This document shows positions 38,002 through 50,160 of a stretch of 64,000 bases of DNA, one piece after another. This stretch comes from Pisolithus tinctorius. Its lineage: Eukaryota > Basidiomycota > Agaricomycetes > Boletales > Pisolithaceae. The position numbers were made by a program, and so were the translations under genes. Numbering within the stretch: position 1 is the first letter of the stretch; the number at the start of each line of letters is the position of its first letter. The notes beneath the pieces are model-generated. The model was given only the letters and a program-made list of their open reading frames with translations, did not search any database and was not told where the DNA came from. The stretch lies in contig JANFAH010000022.1 of NCBI GenBank assembly GCA_024663395.1, positions 496,001-560,000 of the forward strand, in the 5' to 3' direction.

Positions 38002-38392
38002 TGAGAATGTATGTTTCGTATGAAGTTTTGCGAGTTCGTTTCGATGGTGAGTGTCAAGCTCGTTGAGGAAAGGGTGAGGGCTAGCACAGCTGACACGTGG
38101 CAGCAGCGACACAATTGGACGACCCGCTCCAGGTTATCAATTTCACTCCCTGGTGGGGCACCTCCACTCTTATGGGTATGGCATAAAATCTGCACATTTA
38201 TTTTTCGCCGTCGCATCGCCACATCACTATGGCGTTAGATCTGCACCTTTATTCCCACGCATGTTGCATCTGCACATTTATTCCTGCGCGTTTTGTAGCG
38301 CCACCGCGCTTTTTTCCCCAGCTGGCCACGCTGACATAATGCCTGTGCTGCACATTTTGTACCCTCGCCGCATTTTGCCTTACAGTCGGGGA

Positions 38393-41300
38393 CAAGCAAA
38401 CACATCAAAAAATTTGTCTGATTTTTGCTGGATTACACATGCAATGGAGGCATCCCTAAATCACATAAATAGTTTATTTAGGCTTAGTTTATCATTTTTG
38501 CACGAGCCAATTCTCTTAAAAATGTACCCTTAAAGTCAACTAGTGTCCAAAAATTGGCACGCCGAAAGAAAAATAGCTAAAAATACGAAAAAATATGCAT
38601 TTGACTCCTTTTACTGAACCAAAAATGTTCCTGGAATGGAGAGCTGTCATGGGTCATGGTGCGACTGTAAAAAAAAGATGTTGAACTCCAAACTATACCC
38701 CAAGATGCCATGTGGACGCCCAAAAAAGCGGCCCAGGACTCAGAACATCTCTGGACTCCGTGGCCAGCATCATGCACTGTCTGTTAATTCAGATGCCACA
38801 TCTGATGATATCAATGACATGACAAATGAAGAACCCACCTATATTGCTCCAAGCTTGAACTTTGGTATTGAGGAGGGAAATAATGTGCTAAGTGACTCAG
38901 AATCGGATGCAGATGAAGAAGCCGAGTGGAGCATCCTGGTGGATGAGGAGTTTAGTCAGAAGCTGGCAGAAATGGTTCAGCAAGAAGAGGAGGGTGACCT
39001 GGACTGGATTCTGGATTGGCTGCAGCGAAAGAGGAAAAAGGCATGTAAATGTGAGCACATGGTTCCATAGGGCATCTGGGTTAATGGAAGGCTCACCTTT
39101 TACAATACAGCACACCCGAAGACCTACAAAAAAGGTCCAGATGTCATGAGTAAATCTGTCTGGACACAGCAACAGTACAGAGCATACTGGAAGGGTCAGT
39201 CTTTATTGGACTCCTTTGGATTCACGAAGAATGCCATACCTCCACTTGCAACTCCACATGTGGATAAACCAGTGAGTCAATATTTTCACGGAGGCACCAT
39301 CAAAGTACATAAGCTGATAATTGTGATCTGCAGTCATCTTTGACACCTCATGCACCAGTGGTGCCACAAGTCTGCAGCATCTCCATGGTCTCAATCTCTG
39401 ACACATCCAATGAGTCGGAATCTTTGGATAGTGATGACTTACATGGCAGTGAGACAGGCATGGAAGGCATGGGTGACCTGGACAGCAACCTCATCACTGA
39501 GGATAGCAGCATGTCAGAGATGGAGAATGAAGCATGGGAAGATGAACTTATGATGACATTCATGAGCCATGATACAATTCATGACTGGAGTGTCCTCCGA
39601 GAGCAAATACAACAAGATCTGAAGAAACACAAGCATTTAGCGCTCTCTCAAATCAATCAGCTCATGATCTTATCGCACTTTGCAACACTTCGAATCAGGG
39701 GTGTCTCTCGAATTGCAGCCAGTTTGGAGATTGCATGACTGTGGCATGATCCTGGAAAAGGCTCTGGTGCATGGTTCAGCCGTCATGTCCATGCACTTGC
39801 ACATCATTATCAGCTGTTCAAGCAGCTTCCAGAGGAGAAACAGGGTGGGAAGCAAAATTCACCATCATTCCTCAATGACAAATCAGTGCAGACTCATTGT
39901 CGGGCATGGTTATCAAGCCTTCCCACTGGGCAGGTCACATCCTGTGCATTCCAAAATGCTATCAACTCCAAAATATTTCCCGAGCTTGGAATTGTTCCAA
40001 AGCAACCAGTCAGCAAGCGGACTGTACGTCGTTGGCTGATCAAACTTGGTTGGTGACACACGGCTGTGCGCAAAGGTGTCTACATGGATGGGCATGAGCG
40101 TGAAGATGTGGTAAAGTACCGCAATGAAGTTTACCTGCGCAAAATGCAGGAATTTGAATACCGCATGGTCCAGTTTGATGGACCAGAGCTCACGAAGATT
40201 GAGCCAGACCTCAGGCCTTGTGAACGTCGACTCAAAGTCTACTATCACAATGAGTGCTCCTTCCATGCAAACGATAACACAAACAGTGCTTGGTATGTTG
40301 TACTGTTTCTGCAGGGCACTGTTTGGACTCACACATTTGTGGCAGGCTTCGTCGTGATGAACACATTCTGCAGAAGAAGGGAAGAGGTCAGATTATCCAT
40401 GTGTCAGATTTTATCAATGAGGAAGATGGCCGGCTTACCTTGTGCAACGCTGAAGGAAGGATCATCAAAGATGCACGAAAGATTATATACCCTGGTGCCA
40501 ATGGAGATGCATGGTGGACACATGATAACTTGCTCACACAGATGCAGTATGCTATTCAGATACATGAAGAGGTCTGTGGACCAGGTGTCCAGGCATTATT
40601 CATCTTCGACAACTCGTCAGCACATGCAACACTGCCTCCAGATGCATTGCGTGCATTCGACATGAACAAATCGAATGGTGGAAAGCAGAGAAAACAACAA
40701 GATACCACTATTCCTCACTCAAACCCTGATCCTACAAAATGGGGACTTCTCCAAAGGATGACAACACCCACAGGAGAACCAAAGGGTCTTCAGGCAGTAC
40801 TCGAAGAGCGGGGCTTTGACCTTACAGGGTTGCGGAGTAAGTGTTCACCTGTGTGCCCATTCGAAAGCCAGCAGTGCTGCATGGCGCGCTTGCTGAGTCA
40901 GCAAGATGACTTCTGCAACCAGACATCAATGCTCGAGAAGCTGATAGAAGATGCTGGGCACATTTGCTTATTCTTGCCAAAATTCCACTGCGAACTCAAT
41001 CCAATTGAAATGGTGAGTTTTGAATATTCTCATTAATACTTATGGTTGATATGTTGTTGTTAGTATTGGGGGTGGTCTAAGTACCGCTACCGGCAGGCAA
41101 CAAAACCAAACTTCGCTGCAGCGAAGGAAGCAGCAACAGACATCCTCAATTCATGTCCTGTTGAAGTCATCCAGCGCTTTATCAACCGTTCACACCGATT
41201 TTTGAGTGCTTATAGACTGGGGCTTACAGGACATGCTGCAGAATGGGCAGTATGAAAGCAGAAACAGCATCGCCAGGTATCACAACGAGCAATGATGGCC

Positions 41301-41514
41301 ATTGAGGCAGTCCTTAATCTGTAGTGTATATCAACCTGGCCCCTAGGCATATAGATATTTTCGTTCAAAAATCCAAAAAATATCATGGGAGGAACTTCGT
41401 AAGTATGTTTTTGGACGTATTTTGGCTCACTGGATCCAAATCTGCCATTAGTTTGGTGTAAAAATTTCTCCTTCTGCCATTACCAAATTGGTGGGCTTTG
41501 CTTGTCCCTGACTG
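38393..41514 (+). mobile_element. Tc1/mariner-superfamily DNA transposon with TIRs and TA duplication
   Basis: The left terminus CAGTCGGGGACAAGCAAA (38393-38410) and right terminus TTTGCTTGTCCCTGACTG (41497-41514) are inverted repeats with one mismatch in 18. Both are flanked by TA (38391-38392 and 41515-41516), the duplication of Tc1/mariner-type insertion. The element is 3,122 bp and encodes one spliced transposase gene on the plus strand. It lies just upstream of NLR copy 2. Confidence 0.9.
38636..41270 (+). pseudogene. DDE transposase of the Tc1/mariner-like element (degenerate)
   Basis: N-terminal exons are basic then acidic (MPCGRPKKRPR, then SDSESDADEEAEW), followed by KSVWTQQQYRAYWKGQSLLDSFGF and a helical DNA-binding region at 39340-40050. 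The catalytic domain has KKGRGQIIHVSDFI, ALFIFDNSSAHA and FLPKFHCELNPIE, which supply the second D and the E; exon WGWSKYRYRQATKPN follows the intron at 41013-41065. The first catalytic position, which I expect to read HDE, reads HNE (40247-40255). In-frame stops occur at 39736, about 40055 and 41253. It is therefore unlikely to be active. Confidence 0.8.
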
Positions 41515-41667
41515 TAGTTGCATTGTAGCGTATTTTGTGCTCTACCGCATTGCTTTTGTACTTAGTTCACTTTCAGACTTAGCAAGTTGGAGAATGCGAC
41601 ACAGTGTATTTAATCCAAGTATAAACTGTGTGTAAACAAAGTCACTAAACTTGCACTAAAGAAATGA

Positions 41668-42670
41668 TTAAAAATCTTTCAAGGAGAGAATGGTATAAGT
41701 TTCAGAGTCAGAAATCCAAGGGTTGACAATGGGACCAGCATTCAGTGAATCAGGGCAATGGTGTCTCCATAACAAGACATCATCTTCACTGATGCTGACA
41801 TGTTCTGGCACAGACAAGATTTGAGCCTGAGGTGAATTGCACTGGGGGGATACTGATGGGAGGAATAATGGTACTGGCTTTGATGAAGCTGTGAACACTG
41901 AGTTGTTAGAAACATGAGGATTACATTATGGAAGACATACCATTCTTGAGCTTCTTGACTGCAGGGGGAGACTGTATTGGTGAGCATAAAATGCAAGACT
42001 GCTTTCCTGACAGTTGGTGGGAGAAATGTCAGTACAGTAGTAGTTATGAGCATAAAAATATAAAAGGACTGACCAGATTGTCAGGGGGGTGTCTTCAGGA
42101 CGAGATGGTGCTTTTCAATGCCCTTGCCTTTATCCATGACCTTAGCAATGATGCAATCATCTCCACAATGCAGGTTGAGCTCAATCATCAAGCTTGAGAG
42201 CTTCACATCAATGTTGCTGCTGCTGCCATCATGGTTGTGATTGGACAGACAGATAATCTCTGTGCCATGGAAGGAGTCTCCAGACATGTCTGAGTCTACT
42301 TCACTATCAGAGCCAAGGACAAGCAGCTCAGTATTCCATAACTCATAAATGTTGTCTGGAATGGTCCTTTGGCTTGCTGTGGTTATTGTAAGTCTAATGA
42401 TGGATAAATTATTTTGGTGACTGTACCAAACCACAATGCACATTCTTCAATGCATGCCTTTCCACAACCCTTATTCTCATAAAGGGTGGATCCATTAGGT
42501 TGAGTGACTTTGATGATTGAGAATGAGCAGTGGTTGATAGTAAGGAGTTGCCAATCTGGGGTCACAGATAGTGAGGCTGATCTATTACCTTTCTGGCTTG
42601 GATTCTTGTCAAAATAGTCGAAGACCTGTGGGAACCATTGGCGAAGTTGCCTGTTGACATCGGGGTGTGT
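41668..42670 (-). pseudogene. C-terminal part of an unknown gene split by Gypsy-1
   Basis: Reading leftward from the Gypsy-1 target site, HPDVNRQLRQWFPQVFDYF continues to ECALWF. A plausible GT-AG intron then leads to ASQRTIPDNIYELWNTELLV and an acidic Ser-rich segment (GSDSEVDSDMSGD). The frame can be followed to about 42081, with weaker coding signal to 41668. I do not recognise the family. Its N-terminal half lies at 62170-62621, beyond the 19.5-kb insertion. Confidence 0.55.
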
Positions 42671-43385
42671 TGTCATAACTGTGCATTCATCATAAGTCCT
42701 TACTCACTCTGCAACCTTTTCTGCTGGTCATCCACTCACTCCACACCAACTCCACCCAACTTCTGTTGGTTACAAACCATCTCTGCTCTGACTGCTGTCA
42801 GACTTGTGTTGCTCTCCTACTGGACCAGGCAGACCGTTCTCTGAGGGGTCATGTGACTACCTTTGCAGTTCAGGTACTCTGCAGCATGTGCACCGCATGG
42901 TCCAGCACCTGGACTGTTTCCTTTTCTGGATGTTCTGTGTTACCTGTTTGTATGTCCTCCATCTACCCTTCATTCATCATCCAGGAAATTTTACTTGAAA
43001 ATTTATGAGTCTCTGTATGTCAGTTCTGATTCTGATTACTGTACCTCCATAGTAGTATATAAGCATGTATCATACTCCGCCATTCCTCAGTACAAATATC
43101 AACTTAGTTCCTACTCCTTCTGTCTCTGTCCTCTGTCTGTCAGAGTTACCTCCAACTCTCTGTCTGTACTCTCCCTCTGAAATAAGAGGGCTGAGATTGT
43201 GCAAGAGGGTAGCACATGAGCTAAACCTGATGCCCTCACTCTGCTCTGCCTTTGCTTCAGCAGACTTTGTTCCTGCCACTACTCCGCTAGTCAGAGTTCT
43301 GTTCTTCCCTGTCAGACTTGCTTCCAAACCCTTCTCTAGGCCTTGTCTAGCATCGGAGTTGGTCGGAGTAGGCCTGGACTTGACA
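42671..43385 (+). repeat. Gypsy-1 5' LTR
   Basis: It runs from TGTCATAACTG to CCTGGACTTGACA. It matches the 3' LTR along its full length with scattered, mostly transition, differences, so the insertion is not very recent. The three-frame small ORFs in it are shared by all copies of this LTR but look like U3/R sequence and not genes. Confidence 0.92.
43055..43062 (+). promoter_or_regulatory. TATA box of the Gypsy-1 5' LTR
   Basis: GTATATAAGC about 385 bp into the LTR is conserved at 61836-61845 in the 3' LTR and as GTATAAAAGC in the solo LTR (about 23858). Its position fits a U3 core promoter, with transcription starting some 25-30 bp downstream. Confidence 0.6.
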
Positions 43386-43599
43386 GTATATTTGTACTCA
43401 CACTTGTACGATCTCACTTCCTGTCCTCCAAAAAATTTACACCATTATGAGAACTTGAGCTCAATCTCAAAGAGAGGTTACTGAGAACCTCGCTGCAGTG
43501 CTAGCTAATCCGTGTTGACTCCCTTCCATCGTCGAACAGTTCCAATCCTTCTCCACTCGATGCTGCTCTCATGCTGAAGGTGAAAGCACTTCACAAGCT

Positions 43600-44715
43600 G
43601 GTCACTCCGACCTCCACCCAACAGCCTTCCACACTCTGTCTCCTCATAACTGAGATGATGGACCTGATCCTGACCCTGACTATCCTGATGGTGATCCTGA
43701 CAGTGGGGGCAGCAGTGACAGGGATATCCCCAAAGACCCGGCTGAGCTGCCAGAGGATCCCCTTGTAGCTCTTGCTAGAGCTGTCCATGCACTTGCGCAG
43801 TCTAGTTCGCGCACTGGGGACTCTGCCCCAAAAACCAAAGTCCGCAAGCCTGACACCTTTGATGGCTCCGATCCAAAGAAACTCCATGAGTTCCTCATGC
43901 AGTGCGAGTTGAACTTTCAAGACCGCCCCCACACATTCCACTCCAACAGAGCCAAGGTTACCTTCGCTCAGTCTTACCTTAAGGGTATGGCTCTGGCTTG
44001 GTTTGAGCCAGATTTACTAAACCCTGACAACTATGACCACCTGCTCTGGATGGACGACTACCATGAGTTCTTACAAGAGCTCACAGCTAATTTCGGTCCA
44101 CATGATGCCATAGTGGATGCCGTCCAACAACTCAAGAACCTCACTGTGAAGGATGGTTCTTGAATTACCAAATACGTCCTGGAGTTCAATCACTGGGCTT
44201 CACAAGTCAAGGACTATGGTGTCGGTGCACTCCACCACCGCTTCTATAGCAGACTTCCAGACTGCATCAAAGACAAGATCGCTCATGTCAGAAAGCCTTC
44301 TACCCTCGCACAACTCCGCAAACTCACCCAGACCATCGATGCACGCTACTGGGAGCACAAAGCAGAGATCTCACACACCACCAAGTCTGCCTCTGACAAG
44401 TCACAGTCTTCCAACTCCGACAACAAGACTAAATCGTCATCCTCTGCCTCCGCTCCAAAGTCTGATGCCAAGGGCAAGGGCAAACAGAAAGATCCACCCA
44501 AGTCTGATATTGCCCACCTCCTGGGTAAAGATGGCAAACTCACCTCTGCTGAATGCCAGTGCAGGATGAAGAACAACCTCTGCCTCTTCTGTGGCAAGGC
44601 TGGCCACTCCGCTAAGGACTGTCCCAAGTCCACCTCCTGCACAGCCAAAGCCTGTGCAGCTATGGCTGGAACTCTGCCTACTCCACCTGCAGAGCAGGCA
44701 GAGCCAAAAAATTAG
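43600..44715 (+). pseudogene. Gypsy-1 gag polyprotein
   Basis: An acidic Asp/Pro-rich leader (DPDYPDGDPDSGGSSDRD) precedes a retrotransposon gag domain with KPDTFDGSDPKKLHEFL and AWFEPDLLNPDNYDHLLWMD. A lysine/serine-rich region and a CCHC zinc knuckle, CLFCGKAGHSAKDC, follow. The frame ends at TAG 44713. One in-frame TGA at 44161, between KDGS and ITKYVLEFN, interrupts it, probably a former CGA. The true start codon is uncertain. Confidence 0.85.
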
Positions 44716-44792
44716 TCTGCTCCTCCAGGGAGCTCGCACAGCCTGGAGGAAGCATTGATCCCAACTGTGTGCAACTGGACATCTGACTCAAT

Positions 44793-46382
44793 GTGTCTGC
44801 TCTTTCTAGTCCCAATTCTTTACTTCCGTCTGTAACTCTTCTTGATTATTCTGTTGATACTGTTTCTGCATTGATTGATTCTGGCTCTTCTCATTGTTTC
44901 GTAGACCTGTCTGTAATCAAAAAATATGCCATTCCTGTTTCCTCCATTTCTCCACCAATTCTGCTCTGCTTGTTTGATGGTAGTACAAATGCTGTCATTT
45001 CCCAAGAAGTAGATCTTTCCCTCTGCTTTCCTTCTGGCAATGTCAACTCCATTTCATTTTATGTTACTCTGTTGGATTCTTCATGTTCGCTGGTATTGGG
45101 ACACAACTGGCTCACCCGCTTCAATCTGTCGATTGACTGGGTATTGGGCAGTGTATCGTTCAAACCATCATTACAGGGAATGCCAATGCCCCAGGCACCT
45201 TCGTCACCTTCCGCTGCGTCCTCCACTCCGGATCCGACACCCTCCGCTCCGTCTGCAGTTCCAACTGCAACTCTGAGTGACTTGCTGCACTCTGCTCCAC
45301 TTGTCTCACTTATCAATGCTGCCACATATGTCAGAGCCTGTGCTCTCCCTGGCTCTCGACAGTTCTGCTTGCAGCTCTCCACTGATGATGTGAAGCTTCA
45401 TGCATCCTCTGCTTCCTCTCCGCCTCCTGACCTCTCTTCAGTCCCTCCTGAGTATCGTGAGTTTGCCGACATCTTTAGCAAAGACAAGGCTACAGAACTT
45501 CTGCCACACCACTCGTTCGATCTCAAGATTGACCTCGTGGAAGGAGCTTCTCCGCCCATTGGTACAATCTACTCTCTTTCTCCACCAGAGCTTGAAGCTC
45601 TCTGCACCTTCATTGATGAGCATCTTGGCTATGGTTTCATCAAACAGTCCACCTCCGCTCATGGTGCCCCTGTTCTCTTTGTAAAGAAGAAGGATGGTTC
45701 ACTCTGCCTCTGTGTAGACTATCGAGGACTCAACAAAATCACAAAAAAAGACTGCTATCCACTGCCACTCATCTCTGACCTACTCGACTCTCCAAGCCAC
45801 ACTAAAGTCTACACCAAGATCGACCTCCGCCATGCCTATCATCTCATCCACATCGCAGACGGCGATGAATGGAAAATGGCATTCCGCACTCGTTATGGTT
45901 CTTACGAGTGGTGGGTAATGCCATTTGGTCTGACTAATGCGCCTGCAGCCTTCCAGCAGTTTGTTAATAGCATCTTTGTGGACATGCTCGATGTCTGCAT
46001 CATGGTATACCTTGATGACATCTTAATCTATTCGCAGGATATGGAGTTGCATTGTGAACACATAAAAGAGGTACTCTGCCACCTTCAAAAGCATGGTCTC
46101 TATGCCAAGCCAGAGAAGTGCGAGTTTCACTCTGACTCTGTTGAGTACTTCGGCTACATTCTCTCTCCATCCGGTCTCACCATGTCTGCTGAGAAGGTTC
46201 AGGCAGTCCATGACTGGCCTGAGCCACGGAAGGTGTGAGACATCCAGTCCTTCCTTGGTTTTGCGAATTTCTATAGATGATTCATTAATAACTACTCTGA
46301 CATTGTTGTTCTGCTCACTTGCCTCATGCGAAAGGGTGCTCCTTGGAACTTTTCCGAGGAGTGCCACTCTGCTTTCCTCTGC
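44793..46382 (+). pseudogene. Gypsy-1 pol, 5' part: protease and reverse transcriptase
   Basis: The first 481-aa open frame has an aspartic protease motif ALIDSGSSHCF (Asp29) and the RT segments KKKDGSLCLCVDYRGLN, KIDLRHAYHLI, MPFGLTNAPAAFQ and YLDDILIYS (YLDD at 406-409). TGA codons at 46236 and 46278 interrupt the connection region, where the sequence otherwise continues in frame (DIQSFLGFANFYR, FINNYSD). The frame is cut off at 46382 within RNase H (WNFSEECHSAF) by the nested insertion. Confidence 0.9.
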
Positions 46383-47070
46383 TGTCACACACCAAAGGTG
46401 TTGTGGACATGGTTACAGCTGACTCTGCCTAACTCGTTGACGAGTTGTGTGCAATGCCCATGCATGCAGATGAAGACTAAAGGCCTCATGCATAGAAAGA
46501 CTGCTGGATGTGAGCAGTCATCCTTCGCACAAGATTGAGTTGTCAGTGCTAAAGAGAAAAGAGGAAGCAAGTTAAGCACACATTAAAAGTTTTTAGCGCC
46601 CATGTACAGCATTCCGGTTTTCGTCATATCTCCGCCATTTCCAAAGATATCAACTTGGTTCGCACACTCGCTTAAAGTGCTCAGCCCCACGATTCTTCCT
46701 TCCAAATTTAGAGAGGATCCTCGCACCCTACGCGTTTCTACAGCACTCCATCCATCAGACGCTCATTTTGCTAAGTCCATCAATCATGGCCACCTCTTCA
46801 TTGATCATCTCACTTGTCTCATTTGCCAGAGACAATGGCTATGTATATCTGCCAGGTGTTCCCACCAGCTTCCGTCCTGAAGCCCCCTGGTTCATCCTGT
46901 CGTTGTCAGCCCCATCCCATCCCATGCAGCTTGGTCAGCGTGTTCTCCTTGTCAGTATGACTTCCAGAAGGACGTTCTTTGGTCGCCTCAGGTCTGTCAC
47001 TTGGTTAGAAAGGTCTTATGTGGTCGTTTCAGTCTCCCCTCTTGATGAAGCATATGGATCATTCCTCCCT
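46383..47070 (+). mobile_element. LTR-A fragment (5' about 690 bp)
   Basis: This begins with the LTR-A terminus TGTCACACACC and matches the reverse complement of the 16.1-, 18.9- and 50.2-kb copies up to about 47070, including the U3 ORF block (MYSIPVF... and GYVYLPGVPTSF). It then switches to Gypsy-2 gag sequence. It lies at the exact point where Gypsy-1 pol breaks. It could be a truncated 5' LTR of Gypsy-2 or an independent LTR-A insertion joined by deletion. Confidence 0.7.
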
Positions 47071-50000
47071 ACGACCCACTCGTCAAAGAACCGAACTTGA
47101 AGAGCTCCTAGAGCCCTTCCGCAGACTATCTATTTCCTCATCAGAAATCTTAATTGCAGTAACTGATCCTAGAGATATTTCAGAGCCACACTCGTCAGAC
47201 TCAGATCTCAGGTTAGACGAGATCTTCCAGAGCCCAGAGTCCCCAGCGTTTTACCCAGCATTTCCAGGAGGTTTTGACTTTGATGAACCCTTCGATCCTC
47301 CCACAGAGTGTCAAGAACTTTTGCCTCCCTCAGAACTAACCTCTTCTTCGCCCTCGTCATCTAGTAATTCTGAACTCGCTGCTGAACAACTCCTTATCCC
47401 TTCGCAATTGCCCACTTTAAATCCTGCTATCGTTTCCCCCGCCCAAGTTCCCACTCAGAATACCTCAGTCGCCCCACTCTTAAATTCTGCATCCATTCAC
47501 ATAATGTCTGGAGCTAGAGACATGCCACTTAGGGGCTCCAACAAAGCCCCAAAGTTTTCCAGTCATACTGAAGACATCACTCACTACCTTGAAGACGTTG
47601 AACAACTCTGCGTCGAAGCTGGCCTTGACACTGGAAGAGATAAAATCCACTGGGTCATCCATTACGCTGATCACAACAAGGCGGAATTTTGGTCCACCTT
47701 AGACGCTGCAACCAATGGCTTCAATGACTGGGACACATTTTCCAAAGAACTCCTGAACTACTATCCAGGTGCCTCAGTGCAAGATCGCTGCTATACCAAA
47801 GCCGACCTGGAAACCCTACTCTACCATCAAGTCAGAAACCTATGGGATCGCTGGAAGATCTCGGTAAATATGTCTGGGAATTCCGATGCATCCTGGGCCT
47901 CGTCCAGAAGAAGAAGAAGCTCCCTGAAGACTACATCAATGAGAAATTCCTTGAGGGGTTTCCCCCGAGGTTCCAGAATTCCTTGCTCACATGATTGCAA
48001 CTTTCAGACCTAGATCATGACATTGATGAACCTTGGGAGTTCAATCTGGTCTGCAAGCACACTAACTACCTACTCAGTGGAGCAAAACGAAATCTCCCCC
48101 AGCCTGATTCTTCAGCTTTGTTTCCCCAGAACTCTGCACCCCCTTCATCATCAACTGTCCCCACTATCTTAAAACACAAGTACGTCCAAGTCACCCAACA
48201 ACCTACCAACATGTCACCCCCTCAGCAAGGTCAAGAGGCCCAATTCCATCGCTCTTTTGACCCATGGTGTTTCTTCTGCAGGAGCACTGATGGTCACCGT
48301 ATGGCAGAGTGCACACTGTGTCATGAATACGTACAAGCTGGGAAATGCACCCTGATAGGGGGAAGAGTATTTATGCCTGATGGTTCTGACATTCCCAGGA
48401 TGGCTGCTGGCCGGAACTTTAAAGAAAAGATCGACAACTTCCTTGCCATGCACAATTCTATCATCGCTTCAGCAAACCTTGTCTCCATACAACGTCCTAG
48501 CCAGTCATCGAACTCATCTCGAGGACATGATACCCCACCTCATCTCGTCAGCACGATGTTCTTCACTAATGAAGAATCTGCAGAGTTTCAGGTCGACCTA
48601 CATCCCTCCTCCTACCTAATCGACGAAGAACTAGAGAGCAATGCCAATGAAGAAGACCAACGCGCCCTGGCAAGAGCTTATGCGCAAGTAGAAGAATTGA
48701 AAAATAATATCAAGAAGAAGGCCACTCGTTTCGACAGTGTAGAAATTCTGGCCCACTGTCAGCGAAACCCTGCGACAAGTCCAGCGCCTGCTAATGCATC
48801 ATCTGCCCCCAGGCCAGTCGTTAATTCCGTTCCAAACGATCCTGTCCATGTTACAGAGAACCCAACTGTTAGTAAAACTCCGGCTGTCTCTAATCCCACA
48901 GATCCCAGGAAATCTAAGCCTACAACAATTCCCACACCCCAATTTCGATACCAGAGCAGTTTCAATGAAGTGGCTGCTACCAGACATCTTGTAAACCAAG
49001 TCTTAGAAGCGAAGATGGAAATCTCTACCAAAGACCTCCTTGCTGTCAGCCCAGAGATTCATAAGCAGGTCCGAGAACTGGCTGCAACGAAGAAGATAAC
49101 GATTGGGAGCCTGGAAACAGTGTCAGAAGCTGTGGCATCACCTACCTGGGCATCCTATGAACAATTCTGGGTCAGAGACATTGAAGGGAAGTGTGTAGGC
49201 CTTGCTACTGCCCCCTTATGTGCTGTCGATGGCATCTTAATGGACAAACTCCATGTTGAATGCATTCTGGACAGTGGTTGTCAGGTGGTAGCCTTGCATC
49301 GTGAACTATGGGAGGCCTTAGGGGCTCCTCTTCATTCTGACATGAGCATGACTCTTGAAGCCACTAACCAATCCAAAGAAAGTACTCTAGGTGTCATAGA
49401 GAACGCGTCCTTGCACATAGGGAATATCAAAGCGCACCTCCAAATTCAGGTCATTGATCATGCTCCATTTGATCTACTTCTCAGGTGACCCTTCTTCTGT
49501 CTGCTCACCAGCATCCTACGAGATTTCCCTGGTGGGGAACAGTCCCTAGAGATTTGTGACCCTAACATGGGAAGACAGGTATTAATTCCGATGCGCCCTC
49601 AAAACAGACTACAGCCTCTTCCATGGTTCGTAAATTCCGATGATGAAGAAGACTACTTCGCATGCAAGGAGATGCATTGCCACATGAAACAACCTGAGCA
49701 GGGTTTTTAGTGACAGTCGATGACTCATTTAGATTGCGAGGAGGCCATGATAACATTTTCTCCATGTGCTCGCTCTACGTTTCTGATTCTCCCTTGTTAC
49801 CTTCGAAGCCAGTTTCTCTTTTCTCTACAGATACTACCCAAAATTCCACTGTGGCATTGCTCTATGATTTACAAAACAACAGTATGCCCCCAATTGACCT
49901 GTTCGATTCTAGTTCTGTTTCTTCGAATGACCCTTTCTTATTTTCTACTAGCACTACTGTTTCACCACTGACAATTTCAGCCTTACGTTCTACTTACCAG

Positions 50001-50160
50001 TTCGATCCCGTCCTTCATATCTTAAAATACAAACCTGTAGCGAAGAAGGTCAGGCCTGTACCAACGTCGATGCCTGTGGAATTCCAGGTAGAGTGTCAGG
50101 AGGCTGGAGATCCTCTCGCAGACTTACCTGTATTACCTACTCATCCTCCTCCATTCGCAC
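47071..50160 (+). pseudogene. Gypsy-2 gag and protease region
   Basis: The gag capsid-like region carries SHTEDITHYLEDVEQLC, then KIHWVIHYADHNKAEFW. A Cys/His knuckle (CFFCRSTDGHRMAEC) lies near 48270, and a protease motif CILDSGCQVVAL near 49265. The frame shifts near 47850, and TGA codons occur at 47992 and 49486 with homologous-looking sequence continuing beyond them, so the region is a pseudogene. The last frame (49710-50160) ends in PTHPPPFA exactly where the LTR-A insert starts and resumes as PGSRFTQERADELDLD beyond it. Confidence 0.8.

Larger units (their letters stand above)
30085..38175. repeat. Segmental duplication, second copy of 15.95-29.16 kb
   Basis: Gene order, orientation and exon sequence of this block match 15953-29155 after the four LTR insertions there are removed. 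The left edge falls in an AKR1 intron (15953 versus 30085). The right edge falls upstream of the NLR start, where both copies read GGGGCACCTCCACTCTTA and then diverge (29155 versus 38175). The direct orientation and adjacency suggest a tandem duplication of about 8 kb. Confidence 0.85.

Noticed and set aside
42766..43180. Overlapping plus-strand frames in the Gypsy-1 LTRs (also 23432-23863 and 61550-61964)
   Set aside because: They recur in all LTR copies but overlap in three frames, cross the TATA box and show no domain. They are treated as LTR sequence.
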